From contig NC_037638.1 in assembly GCF_003254395.2 (NCBI RefSeq), positions 2,175,001 through 2,239,000 on the forward strand: 64,000 nucleotides of DNA, read 5' to 3'. Numbering within the stretch: the first letter of the stretch is position 1; every line of letters begins with the position of its first letter. A program made the position numbers and the translations under genes. The notes beneath the pieces are model-generated. The model had not been told where the DNA came from. It saw nothing but the letters and a program-made list of their open reading frames with translations, and searched no databases. Of the stretch, positions 25,705 through 37,900 are shown piece after piece. The stretch comes from Apis mellifera (taxonomy: Eukaryota; Arthropoda; Insecta; Hymenoptera; Apidae).

Positions 25705-28700
25705 ATGGATATGACAGTAAAGGATATAAGTGGAGGAACCAGATGGGTCTGTCCAAATGATAGACATCTATCATTGAGAGCAAAGTAAGCATCAATATAT
25801 TTTCAATATACATATCTATAATGTATATAAATATATATAATATTAAACATTAATATTTATAATAATTAAATAGATAATATGATTTGTATTGTATAATATG
25901 AATTATTTTTCTATTTCATTTAAATTTTTTCACATAATGATTTTATTAATAACATAAATACATATATATATTAATAAAATAAATGTAATAGATTGCAAAC
26001 AGGTTGGTCTGTAAAAACTGCCTCTCTAGATTCAAAATGGGGTACATTTTCTAATTCTTATATAAGTGGCACAAATAGATGTGCACAATCATTTGTACTT
26101 AGTGAAGAAGAACAACAAACAATTATACAGGTAAATTTTATAAATATAACTTATTTTTTATTTTAACTTGTCATGAGATAAGTTAATGAAATTTAAGATC
26201 AATGAGAAATTTAAAATATTAAAAATATTAAATCATACCATTTTTTTTTTAATTCTTCAATAATTTTTTTTTTAAATATTAATTCAATGCTTACATTGAT
26301 TTTTAATTTTATTCAATTTTTATGGAATATTCGTAAATTTATTATTTTTTTATTTTTCGATAATATAAGGTAATTCAGAGAGCAGAAGCTTTAAATTTAT
26401 CAGAACAAGAAAGGATTGGCCGATTAGTAGAGAAATTAGAGAATATGAAACGCAATGTCTGTATTGTAACTACAACAAGATTAAATGAAAAGAAAAGATG
26501 TAGCAGCAGATGTTTCAATAGCGCACACTGTGTATGCTCTTGCGCCCTTTGCGGTGAAAAATTTGGTGCAGTATTAGGTGCATCGGCAAATCTTTGTAAA
26601 GATTGTCGAAGATACATATGTCAGAAATGCGGTATCGAATTGAACTCAACATTTTCGAATCTTTCCACGACGAGAGAAAAAATGCAAGAGAGAATAATCA
26701 TGCAACGAATCGTTAGAAGATCGAGCAGCAATCAGAGACAATATCTTTGTCGAATTTGTGCCGAGACGAGAGAAATGTGGAAAAAAAGTGGAGCTTGGTT
26801 TATCAAAGGAATGCCAAAGTACATTTTACCGGAGAAAAAGGTTGACAAATGAAAAATGAGAAAAAAAAAGAATTCATCAAAATATTATATATTTATCATA
26901 ATACTACATATATAATATGCATTTCTTAAAATTGCAGGAACGAGGATGGTCACGATCTATTCATAAAACATCTACTTGGACAATCGGAGGTAATAAATCC
27001 GTCGAATCTACCGAATTACAAGATTCTTCTTCCGATGAAGAAGCGACGAGACGGCTTGCTTTAGCGCAAGGACAATCTAATTCATTTCTTAATTTACAAA
27101 AAAGTCAAGATAGTAGTAGCAAAACTCATTTAACGTTATTAAATACTACAACAAACAACAATACATCCAAGTCACCGGGGCAACGATCAAACGCTTCCTC
27201 ACCGTTAAATAATCGAGAAGAACATTCAGATCAATTAAACAGATCTACCCTTTCCATTATCTCTCAATGCAGTCGCCTTTCGCCATCTCCCACCAGTCCT
27301 CGTTCACGGATAAACAGAAGAACCAGTTCCAATGAGTTTCAAATTGAGCAACACGTATCATTCGAGGATGAAATTAACGATGAAAAAAGTAAAAAATTTG
27401 ATGACATTAACGAAACTGTTGGTCATAAATCAGAGTTCAATTTATGCGATCAATTGAAAAGTTCTCAGGTACAATCTTCCAGGTGCGTAAAAGTGATAGA
27501 GATAAGAGAGTAGAAGTTTAGGTGATATCAATTGATACTTTACAGATCAAATTTTACAACAGTTTCAACGATACCGACAACGACAATCACGTCAACGGAA
27601 CAAATCTCAGAACAATCCCAGATTCACGAAAAATATGTAGATCTGAAAAAAAACCGATCCTATTTAGAACAAGAACACAGTTTTTCACATCATCGTAGTA
27701 ACAATCAAACCGAATTAATACGACAACAAATACCAGATCATGGTAAATATATAATCAAACAACTTGTGAATCGCAATAAAAATCTTGATAAAGTCTAGAT
27801 GCAACACGCGAATCTTATCCTATGAAACTATATACATTCATGATTACTAAAATAAACAGTTTGAAAAATGAATCAGAAAATTTTATTTAATATCGATAAG
27901 AATAAAGTAATTTTAAAAATTATATTTTTCAAAACAGAAACGAGACAAAATTATGGAACTCTCGAAATTTCTTTACGATATGATCCAATAATTCAGTGCC
28001 TCCAATGCAAAGTAGAACGAGCACGAGGTTTACAGCCAATGGATATTTATGATCTCGCTGATCCATTTTGTAAGCTCAATATATTACCGGTAAATTCAAT
28101 TGCGATTACGAAACGGCTTCGAACGAAGACAATCCACAAAACCCGGGATCCAGAATTTAACGAGACTCTCAACTTTTATGGAACAACGGAAACTGATGTA
28201 CGAAAAGTGAAAATTCTTCAGATAATTAAATAATATGGAAAATATCATGAAATTAAACGAAAAAAAAAAAAAAAATAAATTAATATTTCATGATAGATAT
28301 GGAATGGCAAAGCATTGCACATCTTGATTCTTCAGGACGATCCAGCGGGTCAAGATTTTCTAGGAGAAGCAAGATTTCTTCTGCGTGAATTACAACCACA
28401 TCAAATAAAGCATTATAATGTTCCATTACAGGATCACTATCCAGTATGTATAAAAAAAAATATTAAAAAAATAATATTTGTCTCCATGGTATTGTAAAAG
28501 TTATTCTTGATCAAACGATGGTATAGATTAATTTATTTTCTTATAATAAATATTTTATAACATTTCATTTTATAATATATATTAATATCGAGTATTATTA
28601 TTATTGATTGAAATATAATTAAACAATAATTAAATTATAATAAAATATTTAACAAAATGTCAATCTTTAAAAGTAAATAATTTAATTTTGCTATAAAAGA

Positions 28701-29957
28701 TTATTACGAAGTTTATATTTGACGAGTTCTTTTTTTCAAATACCAAAAAGAAACGAATTTTTTAATATTTTTTAATATTTGATATATCTGCTAAATTTTC
28801 TGCTTCGAATTGATATATTTTGTTAATTATTTTCTTTTATATATAAAATTTTACTGATTTTTAATGATTAATGATCTTAATAAACATAATTATTTTTCGC
28901 GTTTTAAATTTTTCGCGACGGTCGACTTTACTTACGTTATTGCAGACACTAAGATATAAGAGCTCGACGTTGGCATAGGTGGACAACGAAGAAGCAGCTT
29001 GGGGCGTATTTTCCAGTGGACGAGGACAGATTCAAGTGAGTCTAAGTTACTGTACAAGGCGGCGAGCATTGATAGTTACAATTCATCGAGCTATAAATCT
29101 TCTTCCTATGGATAGTAACGGATTTTCTGATCCATTTGTCAAGTTGTGCCTTATAGAAAATGTGACAAACAATCATCGTCAACGTATTTTCGATTATTCA
29201 ATTGCTCGTATTACCGGTAAAAAGCTAATACCAAAAAAAATCACAAGTCGTAATGCGCAAAATACAACAATTAAATGGAAAACATTAAACCCAGAATGGA
29301 ATGAAGAATTCACTTTTACTGCTCGATTAACAGATCTTATGAAATTAACATTATATCTCACAATATGGGATAAGGATTTTGGCAAGAATAATGATTATCT
29401 TGGTAATGCACTACGTATTTTTTTTTTTAATTTAATAATTATATTCTTACATATTATATTGAAAAAAGAAAATTTATACAGAGTATGGCATGTAACTACT
29501 TTGATCATTTTGTAAATAATTTTAATAAAAAATAACTTTCTCATAAGAATTAAATAATTTAGATTTTTTATAAAAAAAATTATCAATGGAATCGATTAAT
29601 ATAATAAAAAAATATATAATTTAAAAAAATATACGTGATCTTTATTTGTTTGCATTCAATTGTAAAAAAAACTATTTATGTTAAATTATATATCCTTCAA
29701 AATCATTCAACTTTTATTTGAAATATTTTTCATTAAAATTATTATTTATAAAATAATCAAAATAGTTTTAGTCCTATGCCTTATTCTATATACATTTATT
29801 ATAGTAATATCTTTCATATTTTTATTTAGGTGGACTTGAATTAAGTCGTAATAGTAAAGGAGCACGATTACGACATTGGATAGATGTAATCAAATTTCCG
29901 GATCATCGTCATCAAGCTTGGCATAATTTAATTGATACTATTTTGCCTATAGAATAA
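25705..29957 (+). CDS. Rph: Rabphilin-type Rab effector (Rab-binding zinc finger + two C2 domains)
   Basis: Nine coding exons: 25705-25784, 25992-26130, 26370-26840, 26938-27482, 27546-27742, 27938-28197, 28297-28443, 28979-29402 and 29830-29957; joined frame 796 residues. Residues ~70-130 are the helical Rab-binding part. Residues ~131-205 are a FYVE-related zinc finger with CxxC pairs (CALC, CKDC, CQKC, CRIC) followed by the SGAWFIKGMPK box typical of rabphilin. Residues ~231-477 are a Ser/Thr/Asn-rich linker. C2A (~478-610) and C2B (~630-790) follow; C2B keeps MDSNGFSDPF and WDKD calcium loops. The family links Rab3/Rab27 on synaptic vesicles to exocytosis. Three donors are weak (GTTGAC, GTGCGT, GTACGA), so the junctions after exons 3, 4 and 6 are less certain; an alternative exon 6 donor nine bases downstream (GTGAAA) keeps frame. 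Confidence 0.93.
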
Positions 29958-30297
29958 TTTATATTTCTATTTTTATTATATAGTATATAATTCAAAATGT
30001 TTTAATCAATATATTCGATATGCATAATATTCTGCAAAATATAATTTATTTACATATGATCAATAATATTGCTCAAAATGTTATTTGAAAAAAAAATTAA
30101 CACAAAAATAAAATATTATATTATATATGGGAAATGTTATTATTTTATATCTTATATTTGATTTAATATTATTAATATTTTTAAGAGAAATATAATAGAA
30201 AAATTAAAAAGATTTCATTTCTTATTATAAAGATGTTTGAAAAGTTTTTTCTAAATTATTGACTAAGTATTTTCTAAATTATAAATTTAATATATAT
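29958..30297. other. Convergent spacer rabphilin/eIF2B epsilon
   Basis: 340 nt of A/T-rich sequence holding both 3' UTRs. Nothing else was seen. Confidence 0.7.
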
Positions 30298-32447
30298 TTA
30301 ATCATTTTCAGTTTCACTAGAATCTTCTTCAGCTTCTTCCAACCATTTAATAAATGGTTTTATAGCAGTTCTTACATTATTTTTTTGAAATTCAAAAGAA
30401 TCAATGCCTTTATCATCAGATTCATACCATTCTAAAATTTTTTCTTCTGATAATATATCTTTATCGTAAAGCATATGTAACAAATGTTGTAAAAATGGTA
30501 ATAATTCTTGAGTTGTACTTGCTATCTCTTCTATTGCATGTAAACAATCATCTTGCGCATCTTCTGTTTTAATATAATTTGAGATAATTGGATAAAAATA
30601 TGTTACCATAATTTTTAAATTTTTTTGATAATTTTGATTAGTTGCAGTTTCTTTCTTCTCTGATAGATAATGAAAAGGCAAACTTAATATGGCTTTAATA
30701 ACATTATATGTTACTTCGTTCATGGTAATGTTGTATGCATATCTTGATGAATTTATTTCTAAAATTAAATTATCACAGTTAAGTCTATCTTGAAAACCTC
30801 GTAGTAAACTATCAATAACTTCAGATAAGAACATATTTGTATCATCTGGAATTGGTGAATTACATTCAGAAGCTTCATCAATACTTGATGTATCTGTAGA
30901 ATAATTATCACATTCTATCATATCATAATTCTTGAAAAATTGAAATTCATTATCTTTATCAATTTCTGATATTTTTTTTATAGAAATTTTATTATTCTTT
31001 GATTCTATAATAGAATCAATATATTCTATTTGAGAATCAATAATTGTTTTAGGACATATTATACATCCATTTATTTGCGCATTTTGTTTAATAATACAAT
31101 CTGAAAATACTATACTGTTTGTAATACAACAATTATCTTCAATTTTATTATTTAATAAAATATAAGAATTCTTAATTGTTACATTAGAGCCGACTAAACA
31201 ATTATTTCCAATAATTGATCTTGTAACAAAAGTATCATTTCCAAGTATACTATTTTGGCATAATATGCTATCTTTTTCTAATATACAACCTTTAGCAAGA
31301 GTTGCACTTCTATGTTTATATGTGCATCTTGGCATATAAATAAAATCTTTTAAAAATGGAATAGCATTTGGTGTAAGTGGAAAACTATGTCTGTTCAAAA
31401 TATCTCTGTTCAGAATGTGATATGCATTCCATGATACAATTGGCAAACTATAGTCTTTAGGATTTAATTGTTGCCAATAAATTCGAGAGTTCAAAATTTC
31501 TTCATTTATCAATACTCCGCGAATGAAATCTTCCATTGTCTGTCAATAAAAAACATAAGAATTATTATTTATTATTCTATAATAATTCTTTTTTAATTAT
31601 ATTTATAAAAATTTAAACAAATATTTAATATCATCATAAATACGTTTAAAAAAAATTTATTATAATTATCATATATATGTTTAAAAGAATTAATTTTTTT
31701 AAATTATATTATATTGTATTTTAAATTATATTATATATTACTTACTTGAAAGTCAAAATTATCAGAAAATAATGGAAGTACAGATGGAGAACATAAATAA
31801 ACATGAGTATCCAAAAAACAAGTGTTAATTTCAATTTCACTATGATTCAAAAACCAATTTAATTCTAATTTCACTTTTTTTTCATCATTTCTTAGTTTAC
31901 TATAATGTAGAATTTTTTTACTGCTTTTATCAGAAACTATTAAACATGTTTCCTGTTTTAAAAAGGATTGATTTATAGAACCAATATTTCTTAGCACCAT
32001 AGTCATTGTTGCACCTTTATCTTCTTTTAGTTTTGTACAATGATTTATTAAGAGATTTGTAAGATTAGCATTAATAAATGCATCTCCTCTTATAAGTATA
32101 AAATGACTACGTATTGAACCTTTTGTATCAATATCTCTAAGAGCATCTCCAAGAGAAGTACAAACATCCGATACAATTAAAGAAATTGATATTTTTGACC
32201 AATTTTTATGTTTGATATATTTTTTTATTAAATCCACATATTTACTGCAATAAAGAAATAATTCTTGCACTCTAGATTTAATAAGAGTTTCCACTAAATA
32301 ATCTAAAAGTGGAATATTTATTATGGGCATTAATATTCTTGGAAATATATCTTGTACTGGTGTTAAATTTGTTAAAAAATCATCTGCAAGTACTACAGCT
32401 TGTACAATTTCTTTCTTTCCCATTTTTGTACTCATTTTATTATTCAA
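30298..32447 (-). CDS. eIF2B5: Translation initiation factor eIF2B subunit epsilon
   Basis: Two coding exons, 31746-32447 and 30298-31539, give 647 residues (human about 720). The N-terminal part is a nucleotidyltransferase-like fold (VQAVVLADDF, FPRILMPIINIPLLDYLVE). The middle is a run of hexapeptide left-handed beta-helix repeats (SILGNDTFVTRSIIGNNCLVGSNV...). The C-terminal catalytic W2/HEAT domain contains the conserved LEINSSRYAYN segment and ends in the aromatic/acidic box IKWLEEAEEDSSE. This subunit carries the GDP-GTP exchange activity for eIF2 in the cytosol and is the step controlled in the integrated stress response. The join DFDFQ/TMEDFIRG reproduces the family sequence. The start is the first of two nearby ATGs. 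It is head-to-head with mRpL28, 715 nt apart. Confidence 0.96.
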
Positions 32448-33162
32448 ATTTTGTGTAATCTTTAAAAAATAATTAGTACAAGATATTCATTATATAAGAT
32501 ACAAAATAATATTATTTACTAAGAATTTTCAATTATATATTTTTATATTTTTTTAAGTAATAAAATTTGTTCTGTTTACTTAACTTATAATTATAAATAA
32601 TTATTTTTTCTTTTTTTTTTTATTATTTTTTTATTGTTCAAAATATAAACAACTCGATATATAAATCATGTTTAATATAGATCTGTTATTACTGATCATT
32701 ATTATCATTAGACCATTGAAATACAAAATAATATAATGTTAATGTAAACATTAAAAAGAAAGGCTTCCCAATTTTATAAAATATTTATTTATGATATTTA
32801 AATTTATTTGTTTATATTTAAATAATTTTATTCTAACCTATTATTGATGTTAATGTTATATTGTTATATTGTATCGTTTGGAATTGGAATTATTAAAATA
32901 GTAAAAGTTACGAGTTCTCAAGTCATGAAATAGAAAAAATATTGTATGATAAACTTATTTTATACCACACTTTAAAATACAAATATAACTATTCCGTGAA
33001 TGTAACAATTACAAATTGCAGCCAATACATATACATACATATACATATACATATATGTATACACATATGTATAATTTATTCTTCGCCTATGTTTAATATA
33101 ACATTTTTAAATTAAATATAATAATTATTCTATCTATTGAAAAACTTATTAAATCGTAAAAT
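32448..33162. promoter_or_regulatory. Divergent promoter region eIF2B epsilon/mRpL28
   Basis: 715-nt spacer between two divergent start codons, both for translation components. It is A/T-rich, with a palindromic TACATATAC/GTATACAC tract at 33025-33072. No specific factor site can be named. Confidence 0.4.
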
Positions 33163-34692
33163 ATGTCAATGAAAGAACTGGCTAAGGTAATTTTTATTAT
33201 ATTTTATTAAAAAATAATTAATAATTTTCTATTTAAAATTAACCTCAAATAAATATCGTATATTTATATGTTATCCATATATATATTTATTTATTATATT
33301 TGTAAGAAAAAAATATTATTTTAGAATTATTTCAATAATTTCAAAATATTTTATAATGCTAATAATTATATATATAAGTTTTTATGAATCATACATATGA
33401 AAGTGTTATGAAACTCAAAATTTTAGCGTTTATATTATATGCCAAAACCAACTCGATGGTCAAAAGGAATTGGTGCAGAATTACCACAAGAATATAAAAA
33501 GTTTTGGAGAGAATGGAAAATACAAATACCGACTGCTGTACATTATATAAAGCAAGAGGGCAAATATGTAAGAAATGAAGAAACAGAAGAAGTGTAAATA
33601 ACTAATGATATATTAGTATAATAATAAATTTCTTAAATCTTTTTTTTAGTAAAAAAATGATTAAAATTGATTTTCTTATTGAATTAAAATATTAATGTAT
33701 TATATATCAATAATAATTTTTTTCTTATATTAATGATATTTAATATCTTTATTATTATTATAAACTTAGTATTATTAAATAAATTTTAATTTTTAGATAT
33801 CCAGTCCAAAATATACCATTACCATTATTATATCCTAAAGAATTTCATCAAGGTATATGGGGTGGTGAAGCTGTAATACAAGGTTTTACAAAAAAAAATA
33901 AATATGCTCGCAGACACCCTCATTTTTGGTTTCCTACACTTAAGAAATCTGTGGTTTATAGTGAAGTATTAGACACATATTTGAGTGTTGTTATCACCAA
34001 TAGAACTATTGATTTAATTAATGAACATTATGGTTTTGATCATTATTTATTAAAGGTATATTGTTTATTTGTAAGAAATATTTACATATTTCAAATATTT
34101 TATATTTTATCATTTACAGACTCCTGCCTGCGATTTAAAGTCTGAACTAGCACTAAAAATAAAACGTCAAATACTTTTATCATTGGCCGACAAAACTTTA
34201 TATCCAAATGATGTTGTCAAAAGAGAGGAAATTTATACTAAATATAAAGAATATTTAACACCAGTAATTAATATTTAATTAATTAAAATTATTATTTTAA
34301 TTAATTTTTAATATTTAATTAATATATTAAATGATATATGTATATTTATAGTATACACGAGAAGAAATTGAATGGTATGGTTTAACATTTAAGGAAGCTT
34401 GTAAAAAATGGATAAAACAGAAAGAACAAGTAAAGAAAATACAACCTTTAAAACTTCAATTTAGATCTGAGTTAATTGCTAAACTTAAAGAAGAAGAAGT
34501 TGAAAAAGCAAAAAAAACTTTAGAAGAGTATGTTTAATAAATTACGTTTTTATTTAATTTTATATTTAATGAAAAAAGGAAAAAAAAATAATAGAAAATT
34601 TTTTATTTTATTTTATTAACGAAAGTTATTCTCACAGGTCTTCAACATGGAAATTAAACTGGAATCCTTTTACGAGTTCAAAATCGGAATAA
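33163..34692 (+). CDS. mRpL28: Mitochondrial ribosomal protein L28 (bL28m)
   Basis: Six coding exons: 33163-33186, 33427-33593, 33797-34055, 34120-34263, 34352-34527 and 34638-34692; 274 residues. Family landmarks are ELPQEYKKFW, PTAVHYI, IPLPLLYPKEFHQGIWGGEAVIQG, the VVYSEVLD..VVITNRTIDLINEHYGFDHYLLKTP core, IYTKYKEYL and WYGLTFKEACKKW. It is a structural protein of the large mitoribosomal subunit. The first coding exon is only 24 nt (MSMKELAK). The gene converges on PHKA with 254 nt between stop codons. Confidence 0.95.
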
Positions 34693-34946
34693 TATATCTA
34701 TTATATTGTATAATATAATTAAATAAAATGAGAGAATTTAATTATAGAGTAATTAGTAAAAATTAATTGATATATCTAATACATTAAAAGTGCTGGTAAT
34801 TTCATTATAGAAATTGAACAATATTTTTTTTTTAATTAAATTTTTATATTTCACAAACAAATTCTAAATAATTAACATAAATATAAATTATAAGATATAG
34901 ATATAATCAACTAAAAATTTATTATTTATTTTTAAAAAATAAATAA

Positions 34947-37900
34947 TTATGATATTGAACATTCTAAATCACTATCTTTTGGTAAACAATTTAATAATGT
35001 AGCTATTGCTCTTGTAATATATGTCATTGTTCCAAAACTACCACTTGGAGCACTATCATAAAAATGTTGACAAACATATGCTGCTCCACCACAAAGTAGA
35101 TTTCCCATTGCAGTTGTTTCACGTTGCTCTTTTGGTTTGGCACAACATAAAGTAGCATCACCATCAATTTTCATCTAATTTAAAATAGATTCAATGAATA
35201 TATCTTATTTCATAGCTATTATATTAAATATTGAAGTTATACCTGATCATCTAAAAAAATAGCATTAGCCTTATGAACTAATTGTTCAACAGCAATAAGT
35301 CCACCCAGGGAAGTTACTACATTATATTCAGTTATTAAAGTCAATACCATTAAAGCTTCGACTATTAATTGACGATATTCTGGTTGTGGTATAGTATTTA
35401 ACACAGTTTCTACTGCTAATGCAAATTTTAATTCTCCTGGTGTCATTTCCTGTGTAAGATTTTGAGGAAGAATTCTACCTTCAATTGCTAAACCTTGGCA
35501 CTATAAAAATTGAATTTTTTAATGAAAAATTTTAAATAAATTGTCTTAAATTTTAAAAAAATTTTAAAATTACATAAAATTTGAAGAAATTTGAATTAAT
35601 TGTATTTATAATCCAATATAAAAACATATTAAATATCTATTGTTAAATATCTTAATTTAATTAATCATTAAGTAATACTCTTTATATATATTTATAAATA
35701 TAAAACAAATAAGATTATATATGTTACTTGCTTTTCAAACTTTAAAAAATTTTAAAAAAACTTTATTCATTATAATTTAAGATATAAGTATACTTACTCG
35801 TTCGAGTACTTGCCATACTCGAGGATAAAAATCTCTTGGTACTCTGTTTAATGCACCATCTAATCTTCTTCGTCGTAACCATTGACCTTGTCGATCTGGT
35901 TCTGCTTCATTACCATCAGTTTGATCAGGACTTAAAAAACCTCCAATTTGTGATTTCTAAAATATATAAAAAAATATTAAAATTATAATAAAACTATTAA
36001 AACTAATAATCGTCAATAATTTTATTACCTTACTGACTTTACTAGATTTACAACTGATAACAGAAAAATTTCCTCGACCAACTAAAAATGAAAATGTATA
36101 ATATTCTTATTTTATTTTATTAAGTAAATTAAAAATATAATAATAAAAAACGTGATAAATATACCACTACTAATAACAAATTCTTTTCCACTCATAATAT
36201 GATGTAAAAGATTTTTCATTTCGAAAGGTGATAAATTTAGCAAATGTTCAGATGCTTCTTCTCCAGTACATATTAGAGTTCTTGATAATTCAGTAGCCAT
36301 TACTTGAATGATTAAACCTACTCTAAGTCTAAGCATTTCATGAAACAATTGTGGTTCAGTTCTAATGAACATCGCTAAATATACAAGTAATTCCTGTGTC
36401 AACATAGCAGTAGATTCATCATCTCCATATGCTTGATGAATTAAAGTTCGCAATTCATTTTCTGGCAATGGAGCAACAATAGTATGTTCGTTAGTTGGTG
36501 GCATTCCAACCGTAACTTGTTTTTGACGAACTAATAAATCAGTAACTGCTTTGGCTAAATCTTCGACCCGTTTTCCTAACATACCAGCTGTATGACGTAC
36601 AATACCCCACATTTTTTGTTGACATGCTTTTTCATACAAATCTTTTAGTAAATCTTTTATCAAAACTGGATGACCTTCTTCTACCATGCCAGTATTGAAA
36701 TATAGACCTTGAGAATCAACCTAAATGTTTAAATTAGAAATTATTATTAAATAAAGTTAAAAATATCTTTAATTCTTTAATAAAACAAAATACTTATATA
36801 ATACAATTTTTATATATATTATGCGTATATTTAAAATTTTGTAAATTATTTCTCAATGTTAATTAAAATAAAACTATTTCATTTAGAAAGTATAAAAAAA
36901 TTAGAAGTAAATTTTTTTAATTTAATTTTAACACTGTTATTGTTATATTTTCTGCAATCATTTATTTTTAAAAAAATTATATATACATTAAAAAGTTAAA
37001 ATATTATATATTCAATCATTATTAAAACAATTTTTCATTATTAAATTAAGAATAATTATATAAAGAATTAATCATATATTATATAAAAAAGATATATTGT
37101 TTCATTATTAATCATTACTTTTTTAATATATCTCGTAAAAAATGTCGTAAAATATCTCGTAAAATACAGATTTTAAATAAACAATTCTCTATATTCTTAA
37201 TTATTTCTATGCAATTTTAATAATCTATCATATATAATAAAATATTTTCTTTCTTATATTAAATTATACTTACAAGATATTGTAAAATATCTCCTTGTTC
37301 TTCTAAACTTTCTGTTTCTCGAAGCATAGTTAACAATTCTTCAACTTCTGTATCTGCATATTGAGTTTCATTTATACCTCTATGTCTATGTAATTTAGGA
37401 GAATTTGTCCATGATAATAATTCATTTGTAGGAGAAGGTATTCGATCCATTGAAGTTGATTGCATAGGATTAGAAGTTAATGTTGTATCTGTCACTTCAA
37501 TAAATGGATTTGTATTTAAAACAGCAGAAGGTCTTCTATCTTCTCCTGCCATCCCAAGAATTTCAGCTACAAATTATATAATTACTTTTTTTTCAAAAAT
37601 TATTTTACTAATTATCAAATTATTTAGTTATTACATTGAATTCAATCTGTAATAATGTGTTTAAAAAAAAATTTTTAATTTTTTTAAAGATGTTAAATTT
37701 TTTATTTTTATATTTTCTCTTTTATTATTATAATTTGGAAATTAAGAGTTAGTACACTTACATTCTTGTAGGATGGTAGGAACCATAATATAGGATCATA
37801 TTGTATAAATATTTAAGAATCCACTTTAAGTAGCATGCAATAAGAATGTTAAAAAAAGTAATTTAAGTAAGTAATTTGTAATAATAATATAGAAAATAAA

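Noticed and set aside
28949..28978. Rabphilin exon 8 starting at the acceptor TATTGCAG (28949)
   Set aside because: This would place an in-frame TAG directly before the C2B region. The next AG at 28977-28978 gives an open frame and the expected HYPVDNEE junction.
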